Shown: piece by piece, positions 1 through 5,441 of the stretch
Numbering within the stretch: position 1 is the stretch's first letter
How the letters are laid out: each line of letters opens with the position of its first letter
NCBI GenBank assembly: GCA_042091375.1
Contig: JBELHO010000088.1
Location: 1-7,751 of the forward strand
Origin: JBELHO01 sp042091375
GTDB lineage: Bacteria > Pseudomonadota > Gammaproteobacteria > Enterobacterales > Alteromonadaceae
Length of the DNA stretch: 7,751 nucleotides
Reading direction: 5' to 3'
Notes under the pieces: model-generated
The model's database searches: none
What the model saw: the letters and a program-made list of their open reading frames with translations, nothing else
What the model was told of the DNA's origin: nothing
Position numbers and translations under genes: made by a program

Positions 1-357
1 GATTTTGTTTTTGCCTTTGACGCTAATTATGCACCTATCGTTGGTCAACAAGTCACCTTAACAGGGGAAGACAGTGGTGATGTAATCGCTCGGCGTGATC
101 TTTTAGTAGCAAGGGCGCAAGTTGGCGAATGTGACTTAATTGCCAAAGGCGTGGTAGAAGGACAACAAATGGGAGTGTTGATGCAAATGGATGGCGGTTT
201 CATTCGCGATAATGGTTCGAGTTTGAGCTTAACAGACCTGTCTAATATTGCCAGCAATGGCGGACAAGAATTGACTTTTACCTGTGTTTCCCCAGGATTT
301 GGTCAACGCATGGGTATTGATCAGGACTTGGATGGCACTTTAAACGCCAACGAGTGA
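1..357 (+). CDS. C-terminal part of a probably secreted protein ending in an EF-hand-like loop (5' partial)
   Basis: The frame is open from the first base to the TGA at 355-357, giving 118 residues with no start inside that looks real, so the gene begins to the left of the window. The visible part has beta-type alternation, two cysteines (residues 44 and 95 of the fragment) that could form a disulfide in an exported protein, and no transmembrane segment. The last 12 residues, D107 to E118, fit a calcium loop: D at positions 1, 3 and 5, G at 6, L at 8, N at 9, E at 12. The opening DFVFAFD, the VGQQVTL stretch and the Asp-rich end resemble, from memory, the C-termini of large secreted beta-propeller or cytochrome-associated proteins of marine bacteria. 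That resemblance is weak and no function is assigned. It is the only rightward gene in the left half, and its neighbour ftnA is convergent to it. Confidence 0.8.
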   Translation, partial: DFVFAFDANYAPIVGQQVTLTGEDSGDVIARRDLLVARAQVGECDLIAKGVVEGQQMGVLMQMDGGFIRDNGSSLSLTDLSNIASNGGQELTFTCVSPGFGQRMGIDQDLDGTLNANE

Positions 358-600
358 AGCTAGCCGTTTGTATTTAACATGAGCCAATTGGCGCAGTACT
401 GTTGTGTACTGCGTCAAAAAAGTGCACAAATGCGACGAGTGTTTGTTGAGGGTAATGTAGATTGAGATCAACTGCTATCGACACTCTGTTGTAAATCCCA
501 CAGTTGAAGCTATCATTGCTGTTAGCGTATCATCTGCTACAACAAAAAAGTGTCACGGTCTATTGCACAAACTATCACCCAGGTATTGTCTTTGTGTAAT
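358..600. other. gene-free stretch between two convergent genes
   Basis: These 243 bases lie between the stop of the leftmost gene and the stop of ftnA. They hold a strong hairpin (388-417) and a spaced inverted repeat TCAACTG / CAGTTGA (468-474 and 501-507, 26 bases apart). Two short A6 tracts (near 416-421 and 544-549) read as T6 on the minus strand, where ftnA transcripts would run out. No good GC-rich stem immediately precedes either T tract in the minus direction, so I cannot name a clear ftnA terminator. A 28-codon open frame at 379-465 has no ribosome binding site and is not called. Confidence 0.6.
388..417 (+). repeat. 12-bp inverted repeat (hairpin) downstream of the leftmost gene
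   Basis: The arms TTGGCGCAGTAC and GTACTGCGTCAA flank a six-base loop TGTTGT. They pair over 12 bp with a single G-T wobble, 30 bases past the TGA of the leftmost gene. On the plus strand the stem is followed by A6, not T, so it is not a standard intrinsic terminator for that gene. On the minus strand a T6 tract precedes the stem instead of following it. It may still stabilise the 3' end of the upstream mRNA or act as a protein-binding dyad. Confidence 0.6.
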
Positions 601-1128
601 TTAGGCTGAGGTTTCTGTCATTACACTATCAGTGCCCGTCTTGGCCATTTGGGCTAAGTCTTTATCAACAAAAAACAGTGCATGGCCATCATGGCCAACC
701 AGATTGATTTTATCTAATACGCTTTTGAATAGGGTTTCTTCTTCGTGCTGCTCAGCAACGTACCACTGCAGAAAATTAAAGGTAGAATAATCTTGGTTAG
801 TAAAGGCTTGGTGAGCTAAGGTGTTAATGCGCTCAGTGATCAAACATTCGTGCTCATAAGTTTTTTCAAATACATCGGCCAGTGAAGAAAATTCATGGGG
901 TGGTGCATCAATTGTACCTAATATAGGTAATGCACCCGTTTCACTGACATAGGTGAAAATGCGCGTCATGTGGTCCATTTCTTCTAATGCGTGCTTGCGC
1001 ATAAATTGTGCCGCGCCTTCAAAGCCTTGTGCTTCGCACCAGGCACTCATTTGTAAATACATATTTGATGAAAAAAATTCTAAGTTTATTTGGGTGTTGA
1101 GTTGCGCCACCATTTCAGGTTTTAGCAT
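601..1128 (-). CDS. ftnA: non-heme bacterial ferritin (FtnA)
   Basis: This cytoplasmic iron-storage protein would assemble as a 24-subunit cage, oxidise Fe(II) at a di-iron centre and store ferric mineral. The product is 175 residues, close to the usual bacterial length. The ferroxidase ligands fall at exactly the E. coli FtnA positions: E17, E50, H53, E94, Q127 and E130 for sites A and B, and E49, E126 and E129 for the third (C) site, with Y24 also present. No heme-binding methionine pattern of bacterioferritin is evident, so Bfr is unlikely. The ATG at 1128 is preceded by GAGGAT (1135-1140) at a 6-base spacing, which fixes the start. It is transcribed alone from a 335-base leader region that carries a candidate promoter and a Fur box about 100 bases upstream of the start codon. 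Fur control is therefore likely. The 15 or so C-terminal residues are polar and Thr/Ser-rich, and are probably disordered. Confidence 0.97.
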   Translation of the reverse strand: MLKPEMVAQLNTQINLEFFSSNMYLQMSAWCEAQGFEGAAQFMRKHALEEMDHMTRIFTYVSETGALPILGTIDAPPHEFSSLADVFEKTYEHECLITERINTLAHQAFTNQDYSTFNFLQWYVAEQHEEETLFKSVLDKINLVGHDGHALFFVDKDLAQMAKTGTDSVMTETSA

Positions 1129-1158
1129 AGTAAAATCCTCATTAATTCAATTGTGAGA

Positions 1159-1187
1159 AGTATGCCGCTAAGCACGACTTTTTTCAA
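1159..1187 (-). promoter_or_regulatory. candidate sigma-70 promoter of ftnA
   Basis: Read on the minus strand, TTGAAA (1182-1187, 5 of 6 to TTGACA) is separated by 17 bases from CATACT (1159-1164, 4 of 6 to TATAAT). This would start transcription near 1152 and give a leader of about 24 bases ending in the GAGGAT ribosome binding site. The -10 is only fair, so the assignment is tentative. Confidence 0.45.
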
Positions 1188-1195
1188 GTACAAAG

Positions 1196-1215
1196 CCAAT
1201 AAAAACCAATAAAAA
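1196..1215 (-). repeat. tandem 10-bp A-tract repeat, helically phased
   Basis: Two exact copies of CCAATAAAAA lie head to tail (1196-1205 and 1206-1215), followed by a partial third copy (CAATAA). The A5 tracts recur every 10 bp, about one helical turn, the arrangement known to bend DNA. The repeat sits between the candidate ftnA promoter and the Fur box, where a bend or a nucleoid protein such as H-NS could matter. That role is inferred. Confidence 0.5.
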
Positions 1216-1229
1216 CAATAACATAATAA

Positions 1230-1244
1230 TGTTAATTGTTATCA
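1230..1244 (-). promoter_or_regulatory. Fur box upstream of ftnA
   Basis: The 15-base 7-1-7 site TGTTAATTGTTATCA matches the Fur consensus TGATAATnATTATCA at 12 of 14 scored positions. It lies inside a longer imperfect palindrome (1228-1246: AATG, TAA, then TTA, CATT). It sits about 100 bases upstream of the ftnA start and some 75-80 bases upstream of the predicted start of transcription. That is outside the core promoter and would suit activation or anti-silencing, as described for E. coli ftnA, better than simple repression. Confidence 0.6.
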
Positions 1245-1263
1245 TTTCGGTTCGTTATATTAT
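1236..1263 (+). promoter_or_regulatory. possible rightward promoter overlapping the Fur box
   Basis: On the plus strand TTGTTA (1236-1241, 4 of 6) and TATTAT (1258-1263, 5 of 6) are 16 bases apart. The -35 lies inside the Fur box, so Fur would repress it. No plus-strand protein gene follows, so the product, if any, would be a small RNA or a transcript antisense to the small gene at 1464-1634. In AT-rich DNA such matches arise by chance easily. Confidence 0.2.
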
Positions 1264-1463
1264 TCTGAATTTGCATTGGTTTTTATTTATCGCCGTTGCC
1301 CATGCGTTAAAATATAATGTATTCAATAAGATATTACTTTTTAGGGATTCATTGCCATAGATTACAGCGCCAAACAAGCAAATGATGGCAGGGGGGGACA
1401 ATGACTTTAAATATCTAGGAATATACAAATATACAGTTCAATGCATTGATACGGCAGAGGCTT
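1247..1463. other. gene-free stretch right of the Fur box
   Basis: Together with the ftnA leader this makes 335 bases without a supported protein gene. It contains a run of seven G (1391-1397) that stands out from the AT-rich surroundings, and a perfect 12-bp palindrome TCAATGCATTGA (1438-1449) just past the stop of the small gene. A plus-strand open frame from ATG 1385 to TGA 1490-1492 (35 residues) has no ribosome binding site and overlaps the small gene on the other strand, so I do not call it. No clear terminator with a T tract is seen. Confidence 0.5.
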
Positions 1464-1634
1464 TTATACTGTTTGCTGCTCAGGCAATTTGATCGCTTTA
1501 CATAAAAACTGTTTGTGATTTGCTGATCGCGCGCAATCTTTGCAAATGTAGCGCGGGTTGTTGACTATGTCTGCCAGTTCATGCAGTTTCTTTTCGATGT
1601 CTTTCTTTTTTAATTTGCACAGTGATTTGGCCAT
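1464..1634 (-). CDS. small cysteine-containing protein, 56 aa, function unknown
   Basis: Translating the minus strand from ATG 1632-1634 to TAA 1464-1466 gives a 56-residue, Lys-rich protein beginning MAKSLCKLKKKDIEKKLHEL. Cysteines are at 6, 31, 34 and 45, i.e. C-x24-C-x2-C-x10-C. The first half looks like a charged amphipathic helix, and the second half carries the CxxC followed by Ala-Arg and the last cysteine. Four cysteines in this spacing could bind zinc or another metal, but no ligand can be proved. The start is supported by AGAGGAA (1640-1646) five bases before the ATG and by a consensus TATAAT further up. Similar short proteins with an ICxxCAR-like core are, as I recall, common uncharacterised proteins in marine gammaproteobacteria. 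It has no signal peptide and no membrane segment, so it is probably cytoplasmic. It sits upstream of ftnA on the same strand but 335 bases away, with separate signals, so a functional link to iron storage is only suggested. Confidence 0.8.
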   Translation of the reverse strand: MAKSLCKLKKKDIEKKLHELADIVNNPRYICKDCARSANHKQFLCKAIKLPEQQTV

Positions 1635-1640
1635 GAATAT

Positions 1641-1669
1641 TCCTCTACATCAATATTTATTATAGAGGA
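1641..1669. promoter_or_regulatory. 7-bp dyad spanning the -10 and ribosome binding site of the small gene
   Basis: The plus-strand arms TCCTCTA (1641-1647) and TAGAGGA (1663-1669) are a perfect inverted repeat with a 15-base spacer. Their centres are 22 bp apart, about two helical turns. One arm contains the ribosome binding site of the small gene and the other touches its -10 hexamer. The upstream arm would lie before the predicted transcription start, so a DNA operator is more likely than an mRNA hairpin. Confidence 0.3.
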
Positions 1670-1687
1670 TTAATGGCACAGTGGCAG
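1659..1687 (-). promoter_or_regulatory. candidate sigma-70 promoter of the small Cys protein gene
   Basis: On the minus strand a perfect TATAAT (1659-1664) is preceded at 17 bases by CTGCCA (1682-1687, 4 of 6). Transcription would begin near 1652, leaving a short leader of about 18 bases with the ribosome binding site. This supports the small gene as an independent transcript, not the tail of the upstream peptidase mRNA. Confidence 0.5.
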
Positions 1688-1781
1688 CAAGGATTTTATG
1701 GCAGGTTTACAAGGTACTCTGATATTTACTTGCCTTAATCGTGATCTTGTTAATAAGGCACTGCGAGAACAATTGAGGAGA

Positions 1782-1806
1782 AGGCTCCAGATAAGTACTG
1801 GAGCCT
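1782..1806 (-). terminator. candidate terminator hairpin after the prolyl oligopeptidase gene
   Basis: The arms AGGCTCCAG and CTGGAGCCT pair perfectly over 9 bp around a 7-base loop, starting 16 bases past the stop of the peptidase gene. On the minus strand the stem is followed by a pyrimidine-rich but not T-pure stretch, so it may be a weak intrinsic terminator or an mRNA-stabilising end. The position and GC content make it the natural end of the peptidase transcript. Confidence 0.55.
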
Positions 1807-1822
1807 AGGTATTTTGACGGTT

Positions 1823-3973
1823 TTACAAATCCTCTATACCCATATTAAACAACACAAAACTATAGATATCGGCGTATTGTTCTATGGTTTTTGAGATCGG
1901 TGTGCCGGCACCATGGCCTGCATCGGTTTCAATGCGGATCAAAGTTGGGGCGAGACCCGCTTGTTTGTCTTGTAGCTCAGCAGCAAACTTAAAGGAATGA
2001 GCCGGTACTACTCGATCATCGTGATCACCTGTGGTGATCATAGTTGCAGGGAATTGAGTGTTGGCTTTGACGTTGTGCACCGGTGAGTAGGCGCGAAGAT
2101 ACTCAAACATTGCTTTGCTGTCGTTAGCAGTACCATAGTCATAGGCCCAACCTGCACCCGCAGTAAAAGTGTGATAGCGCAGCATGTCTAATACCCCAAC
2201 AGCAGGCAAGGCGACGGCAAACAATTCAGGTCGTTGAGTCATAACCGCACCGACTAGCAAGCCACCATTAGATCCACCTTGGACAGCGAGCTTTTTGGCA
2301 CTGGTGTAATTCTGATCGATCAGATATTCAGCTGCTGCAATAAAGTCATCAAACACGTTTTGTTTTTGCATTTGCGTACCCGCATTGTGCCATGCTTTAC
2401 CGTATTCACCACCACCGCGAAGATTGGCCACTGCATAAATGCCGCCTTGCTCTAACCACGCCGCTCGGGTTGAACTGAAACTAGGACGCAAGCTCACGTT
2501 AAAGCCACCGTATCCATAGAGGATAGTCGGGGTATCACCATTGAGTTCAAGACCCTTTTTGTGAGTAATGATCATCGGTACTTTGGTACCGTCTTTTGAG
2601 GTGTAAAAAACCTGCTTGGAAGTGTATTGACTGCCGTCAAATACTGACTTAGAGCGCTGATAAACTTTACTTTCACCACTGTCGAGATTTAGTTCGAAGA
2701 TGGTACTTGGGGTGTGGTAGTTGGTGAAGCTGTAATAGCTAATTTTGGCATCTGATTTAGCACCAAAACCACCTGCAGAGCCAACGCCAGGTAAAGTAAT
2801 GTCTCTTATTTTGCTACCGTCGTAGTTGTATTGTTCTATTTTAGTGATGGCGTCGATCATGTAATTTGCGAATATGTATCCGCCTGCTGTTGATACAGAC
2901 AATACATTGTCAGTTTCTGCGATCACATCTACCCAGTTCGCTGGCTGAGGATCAGCGGCGTCCACTTTTACCAAGCGCTTGTTTGGTGCATTGAGATTAG
3001 TCACAAAGTACAAGGTTGAGCCTTTGTTATCTAATAGGTAAGTATCAGATTTGGTGTGATCTAATACAGTGATCAGTTGACCTTTGGGATCTTGTAGATC
3101 TTTTAAGAACAACTTGTTACCTGAGGTTGAGATACTCGCTGAAATCATTTGATAACGGCCATCCTCTGTAGCACCACCTGAAATATAACGGTGTTTTTCA
3201 GCTTCAGTTCCACCAAAGATCAAAGTATCGCTGTCTTGCTTGGTACCTAATGTATGAAAGTAGACTTTGTGTTGATCGGTTTTTGCAGAAAGTTCACTGC
3301 CTTTTGGTTTGTCATAACTCGAATAGTAGAAGCCACTATTGCTCAACCAGCTAATGCCACTGAATTTTACATCTACCAGAGGAGCTTCGAGGATTTTTTT
3401 GCTCTTGGTGTCCATTACAAACACTTTGCGCCAATCACTGCCGCCTTCAGAGATCTGATAAGCCGCTAGGCTGCCGTCTTTGCTAAAGCTCAAGCCAGCA
3501 AGTGACGTCGTACCATCTTCGCTAAAGGTATTGGGATCAAGAAATACTTCGCTGTTACCTTGCTGGTCTTTGCGATATAAAACCGATTGGTTTTGTAAAC
3601 CGTCGTTGCGATAAAAATAAGTATGCTCACCTTCATCAAATGGAGCGCCTACCCGCTCAAAATCCATTAAGGTAGTCAATCTGTCAGCCAGCTTTTGCCG
3701 GTATGGTATTTGCGCGAGATAACTTTGCGTGGTCACATTTTGGCGTTTTACCCAATCGGCAGTTTCCGCGCTCATGTCATCTTCTAACCAACGGTAATTG
3801 TCCACTACTTCACTGCCAAAATAGCTATCAACAACAAGTTTCTTGGCAGTAGTAGGGTAGGTAATTTGAGATATTGCAGCAGTGTCTTGTTTTGAAGTGG
3901 TAACGCTTGAGCTGTCCATTTTTTGACAGCCAGCAATTGTAAGCACTGCAAAGGCAGCAATGAGTTGCTTCAT
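1823..3973 (-). CDS. prolyl oligopeptidase, family S9A, predicted lipoprotein
   Basis: This serine peptidase would cut short peptides on the carboxyl side of proline. At 716 residues it has the usual length for the family plus an export signal. Residues 1-16 form a lipoprotein signal (Lys2, hydrophobic core, lipobox IAGC with Cys16). Gln follows the cysteine, which favours outer-membrane anchoring facing the periplasm. The conserved N-terminal YRWLEDD stretch is at 60-66. A seven-bladed propeller would cover roughly 85-440 and the alpha/beta-hydrolase domain the remainder. Catalytic residues by motif are Ser568 (GGSNGG), Asp652 (HDDRVVP) and His687 (AGHGAG). The YGYGGF oxyanion motif is at 486-491, and Trp609 and Arg654 match the substrate-binding Trp and Arg of the porcine enzyme in their spacing from the catalytic residues. 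The ATG at 3973 has GGAAG six bases upstream. It lies 75 bp downstream of the dehydrogenase gene on the same strand, so partial cotranscription is possible, although a weak promoter is visible in the gap. All catalytic residues are present, so it should be active. Confidence 0.95.
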   Translation of the reverse strand: MKQLIAAFAVLTIAGCQKMDSSSVTTSKQDTAAISQITYPTTAKKLVVDSYFGSEVVDNYRWLEDDMSAETADWVKRQNVTTQSYLAQIPYRQKLADRLTTLMDFERVGAPFDEGEHTYFYRNDGLQNQSVLYRKDQQGNSEVFLDPNTFSEDGTTSLAGLSFSKDGSLAAYQISEGGSDWRKVFVMDTKSKKILEAPLVDVKFSGISWLSNSGFYYSSYDKPKGSELSAKTDQHKVYFHTLGTKQDSDTLIFGGTEAEKHRYISGGATEDGRYQMISASISTSGNKLFLKDLQDPKGQLITVLDHTKSDTYLLDNKGSTLYFVTNLNAPNKRLVKVDAADPQPANWVDVIAETDNVLSVSTAGGYIFANYMIDAITKIEQYNYDGSKIRDITLPGVGSAGGFGAKSDAKISYYSFTNYHTPSTIFELNLDSGESKVYQRSKSVFDGSQYTSKQVFYTSKDGTKVPMIITHKKGLELNGDTPTILYGYGGFNVSLRPSFSSTRAAWLEQGGIYAVANLRGGGEYGKAWHNAGTQMQKQNVFDDFIAAAEYLIDQNYTSAKKLAVQGGSNGGLLVGAVMTQRPELFAVALPAVGVLDMLRYHTFTAGAGWAYDYGTANDSKAMFEYLRAYSPVHNVKANTQFPATMITTGDHDDRVVPAHSFKFAAELQDKQAGLAPTLIRIETDAGHGAGTPISKTIEQYADIYSFVLFNMGIEDL

Positions 3974-3977
3974 GTTA

Positions 3978-4003
3978 GGCTTCCGTTTATTTAAAAGGAA
4001 GCC
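3978..4003 (-). promoter_or_regulatory. 7-bp dyad enclosing the peptidase ribosome binding site
   Basis: On the minus strand GGCTTCC and GGAAGCC form perfect arms around a 12-base AT-rich loop, ending 4 bases before the ATG at 3973. The GGAAG ribosome binding site is in the downstream arm. If mRNA reads through from the dehydrogenase gene, the folded stem would hide the site. If transcription starts within the upstream arm, it could only be a DNA operator. Confidence 0.4.
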
Positions 4004-4032
4004 ACTATATATTTTGTGGTGTCTGACTGCAA
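4004..4032 (-). promoter_or_regulatory. weak candidate promoter of the peptidase gene
   Basis: TATAGT (4004-4009, 5 of 6) lies 17 bases after TTGCAG (4027-4032, 3 of 6) on the minus strand, in the 75-bp gap between the dehydrogenase and the peptidase. The poor -35 makes it uncertain. It may need an activator or may not be used. Confidence 0.25.
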
Positions 4033-4048
4033 TAGGTCGACAGACTGA

Positions 4049-5350
4049 TCAAGGCTCTTCGTTTTGAATGAAATAGGCTTGGTTCCCTTGGCATAAAATC
4101 GCCTGATCAATGCGCTCAAGAGCGAGGGCGTATATGCCATGTCGAAGGGAATAGTGGTGTTTTTGAGCTAAGTCCCACATCTGATCAAATGCATGGTTAA
4201 TACGCAGCTGTAAACGCTCTTTGACTTGTTGTTCAGTCCAATTATAGGCTTGCCTATTCTGCACCCATTCGAAGTAGCTAACCGTTACTCCGCCGGCATT
4301 GGCCAGCACATCTGGCACTATGGTGATATTGCGTTGGCTCATTATCGTCTCCGCTTGGTGAGTGATTGGCCCATTGGCCAGTTCAACAACATAAGGGGCG
4401 CGAATAGACTGAGCATTATCTGCAGTGATCACCCCTTCTAACGCCGCGGGAATGAGAATATCAACATCTAATTCCAGTAATTGTGCATTTGATATTCCTT
4501 GACTATCAACAGAGTCACAAACTGAGCCATCGCAATACACCCCAGCGAGTAACGCAGTTTTTTGTTTGTATTGATAAACACTGTCAATGTCGAAACCTTG
4601 CTGGCGATATATACCGCCTTTTGAATCACTAACCGCGACAATATTGAAGCCTGCATCTTGCAGGTGCTTGGCGCAATGGTAACCGCCATTGCCAAATCCT
4701 TGTATAGCGATAGTCGTGTGTTGCGGGTTGAGGTTTTGCTTCTCCGCCAGTTTGATCACGCAAAGGGCTGCGCCGAAACCTGTGGCACTTTCTCGACCGA
4801 CAATACCACCAAAGGGAAGGGGTTTACCGGTGACGGCGCCCGTTGATTTTTTACCTTTGATGATGTGATATTCGTGCTCCATCCAGCCCATTATTCGGGC
4901 ATTGGTGTAAACATCAGGTGCCAATATATCTTGTTCAGGTCCAACAAAGTCGGCCAAACTGCGCATATAGCCTCGCGATAAGCGTTCTAACTCCATATTG
5001 GATAAGGTTTTAGGATCAAGACATATGCCGCCTTTACCGCCGCCAAAAGGCAAATTTACCGCTGCACACTTAATGGTCATCCACAGGGCTAATGCCATCA
5101 CTTCATCACTGTTAACTTGTGGGTGAAAGCGCACCCCGCCTTTAGTGGGTCCTAATACATTATTGTATTGGCAGCGATAGCCAGTAAAATAACGGGTTGA
5201 GCCGTTGTCCATGCGCACTGGGATATTGACTTGTACAGTAGACATAGGTTTACACAACATATCAAGAGTTTGCCCATCGATGGCAAGACTCTGGCTTATA
5301 GAAGTTAGTCGCTTTATAGCGTCAGTAAAAACAGGGTGGCTGTTAGTCAT
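4049..5350 (-). CDS. glutamate dehydrogenase of the Glu/Leu/Phe/Val dehydrogenase family
   Basis: This cytoplasmic enzyme would convert L-glutamate reversibly to 2-oxoglutarate and ammonium with NAD(P). The 433-residue length and sequence style match the small hexameric GudB/RocG and archaeal type, not E. coli GdhA. Substrate residues are in place at a constant offset of 19 from Clostridium symbiosum numbering: Lys70 (GPTKGG), Lys94 (WMTIK), catalytic Lys106 (FGGGKGG) and catalytic Asp146 (APDVYTN). A lysine at position 70 argues for glutamate and against leucine or phenylalanine as substrate. The C-terminal Rossmann fold shows GFGNGG at 218-223 and an Asp at 242 after the second strand, which is common in NAD-dependent members but not decisive against NADP. 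The family Ala-Gly-Gly-Val-Thr-Val-Ser-Tyr-Phe-Glu-Trp stretch is present near the end. The ATG at 5350 has only a weak ribosome binding site, but the N-terminus before the conserved core looks native. It lies between the chemoreceptor (147 bp upstream) and the peptidase (75 bp downstream) on the same strand. A catabolic role in glutamate use is likely but inferred. Confidence 0.92.
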   Translation of the reverse strand: MTNSHPVFTDAIKRLTSISQSLAIDGQTLDMLCKPMSTVQVNIPVRMDNGSTRYFTGYRCQYNNVLGPTKGGVRFHPQVNSDEVMALALWMTIKCAAVNLPFGGGKGGICLDPKTLSNMELERLSRGYMRSLADFVGPEQDILAPDVYTNARIMGWMEHEYHIIKGKKSTGAVTGKPLPFGGIVGRESATGFGAALCVIKLAEKQNLNPQHTTIAIQGFGNGGYHCAKHLQDAGFNIVAVSDSKGGIYRQQGFDIDSVYQYKQKTALLAGVYCDGSVCDSVDSQGISNAQLLELDVDILIPAALEGVITADNAQSIRAPYVVELANGPITHQAETIMSQRNITIVPDVLANAGGVTVSYFEWVQNRQAYNWTEQQVKERLQLRINHAFDQMWDLAQKHHYSLRHGIYALALERIDQAILCQGNQAYFIQNEEP

Positions 5351-5405
5351 GATATCACTGCTTAAATCGGGTCTTTATTGATAAGAATAGCAGTAAAAGA
5401 AAATG

Positions 5406-5435
5406 TTGTGTGAAAACACAAGTGGCTTAAAGCCA
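5406..5435 (-). terminator. two adjacent hairpins, possible terminator of the chemoreceptor gene
   Basis: A 6-bp stem TTGTGT / ACACAA with a 4-base loop (5406-5421) lies directly beside a tight TGGCTT-A-AAGCCA palindrome (5423-5435). On the minus strand the first is followed by a T-rich run, CATTTTCTTTTACTG (5391-5405), as an intrinsic terminator would be. It lies 77 bases past the chemoreceptor stop and 55 upstream of the dehydrogenase start. The stem is AT-rich, so it would be leaky, and it could instead be a leader element of the dehydrogenase gene. Confidence 0.35.
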
Positions 5436-5441
5436 TGGCCA

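Noticed and set aside
379..465. 28-codon plus-strand frame after the leftmost gene.
   Set aside because: No ribosome binding site, it overlaps the strong hairpin, and it has no recognisable protein features.
601..1128. Bacterioferritin or Dps as the identity of the iron-storage protein.
   Set aside because: The ferroxidase residues match FtnA numbering exactly, including the third-site glutamates, and the length is too great for Dps.
1385..1492. 35-codon plus-strand frame starting at the G7 tract.
   Set aside because: No ribosome binding site before its ATG, and its end overlaps the better supported small gene on the minus strand.
2022..2040. Perfect 8-bp inverted repeat TGATCACC / GGTGATCA with a 3-base loop inside the peptidase gene, at the catalytic Asp loop.
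   Set aside because: It is explained by the codons for the conserved Thr-Gly-Asp-His region, and there is no sign of a regulatory role within the gene.
4049..5350. Reading the dehydrogenase as leucine or phenylalanine dehydrogenase.
   Set aside because: The GPTKGG motif with Lys70 and the full glutamate-type lysine set fit glutamate dehydrogenase. Leucine enzymes lack that lysine.
5361..5390. FNR-like half site TTGAT upstream of the dehydrogenase.
   Set aside because: The second half does not match ATCAA at the required spacing.
5406..5421. Possible CRP site (TGTG...CACA) in the gap upstream of the dehydrogenase.
   Set aside because: TGTG and CACA are 6 bases apart, not the 8 required by the CRP consensus TGTGA-N6-TCACA.
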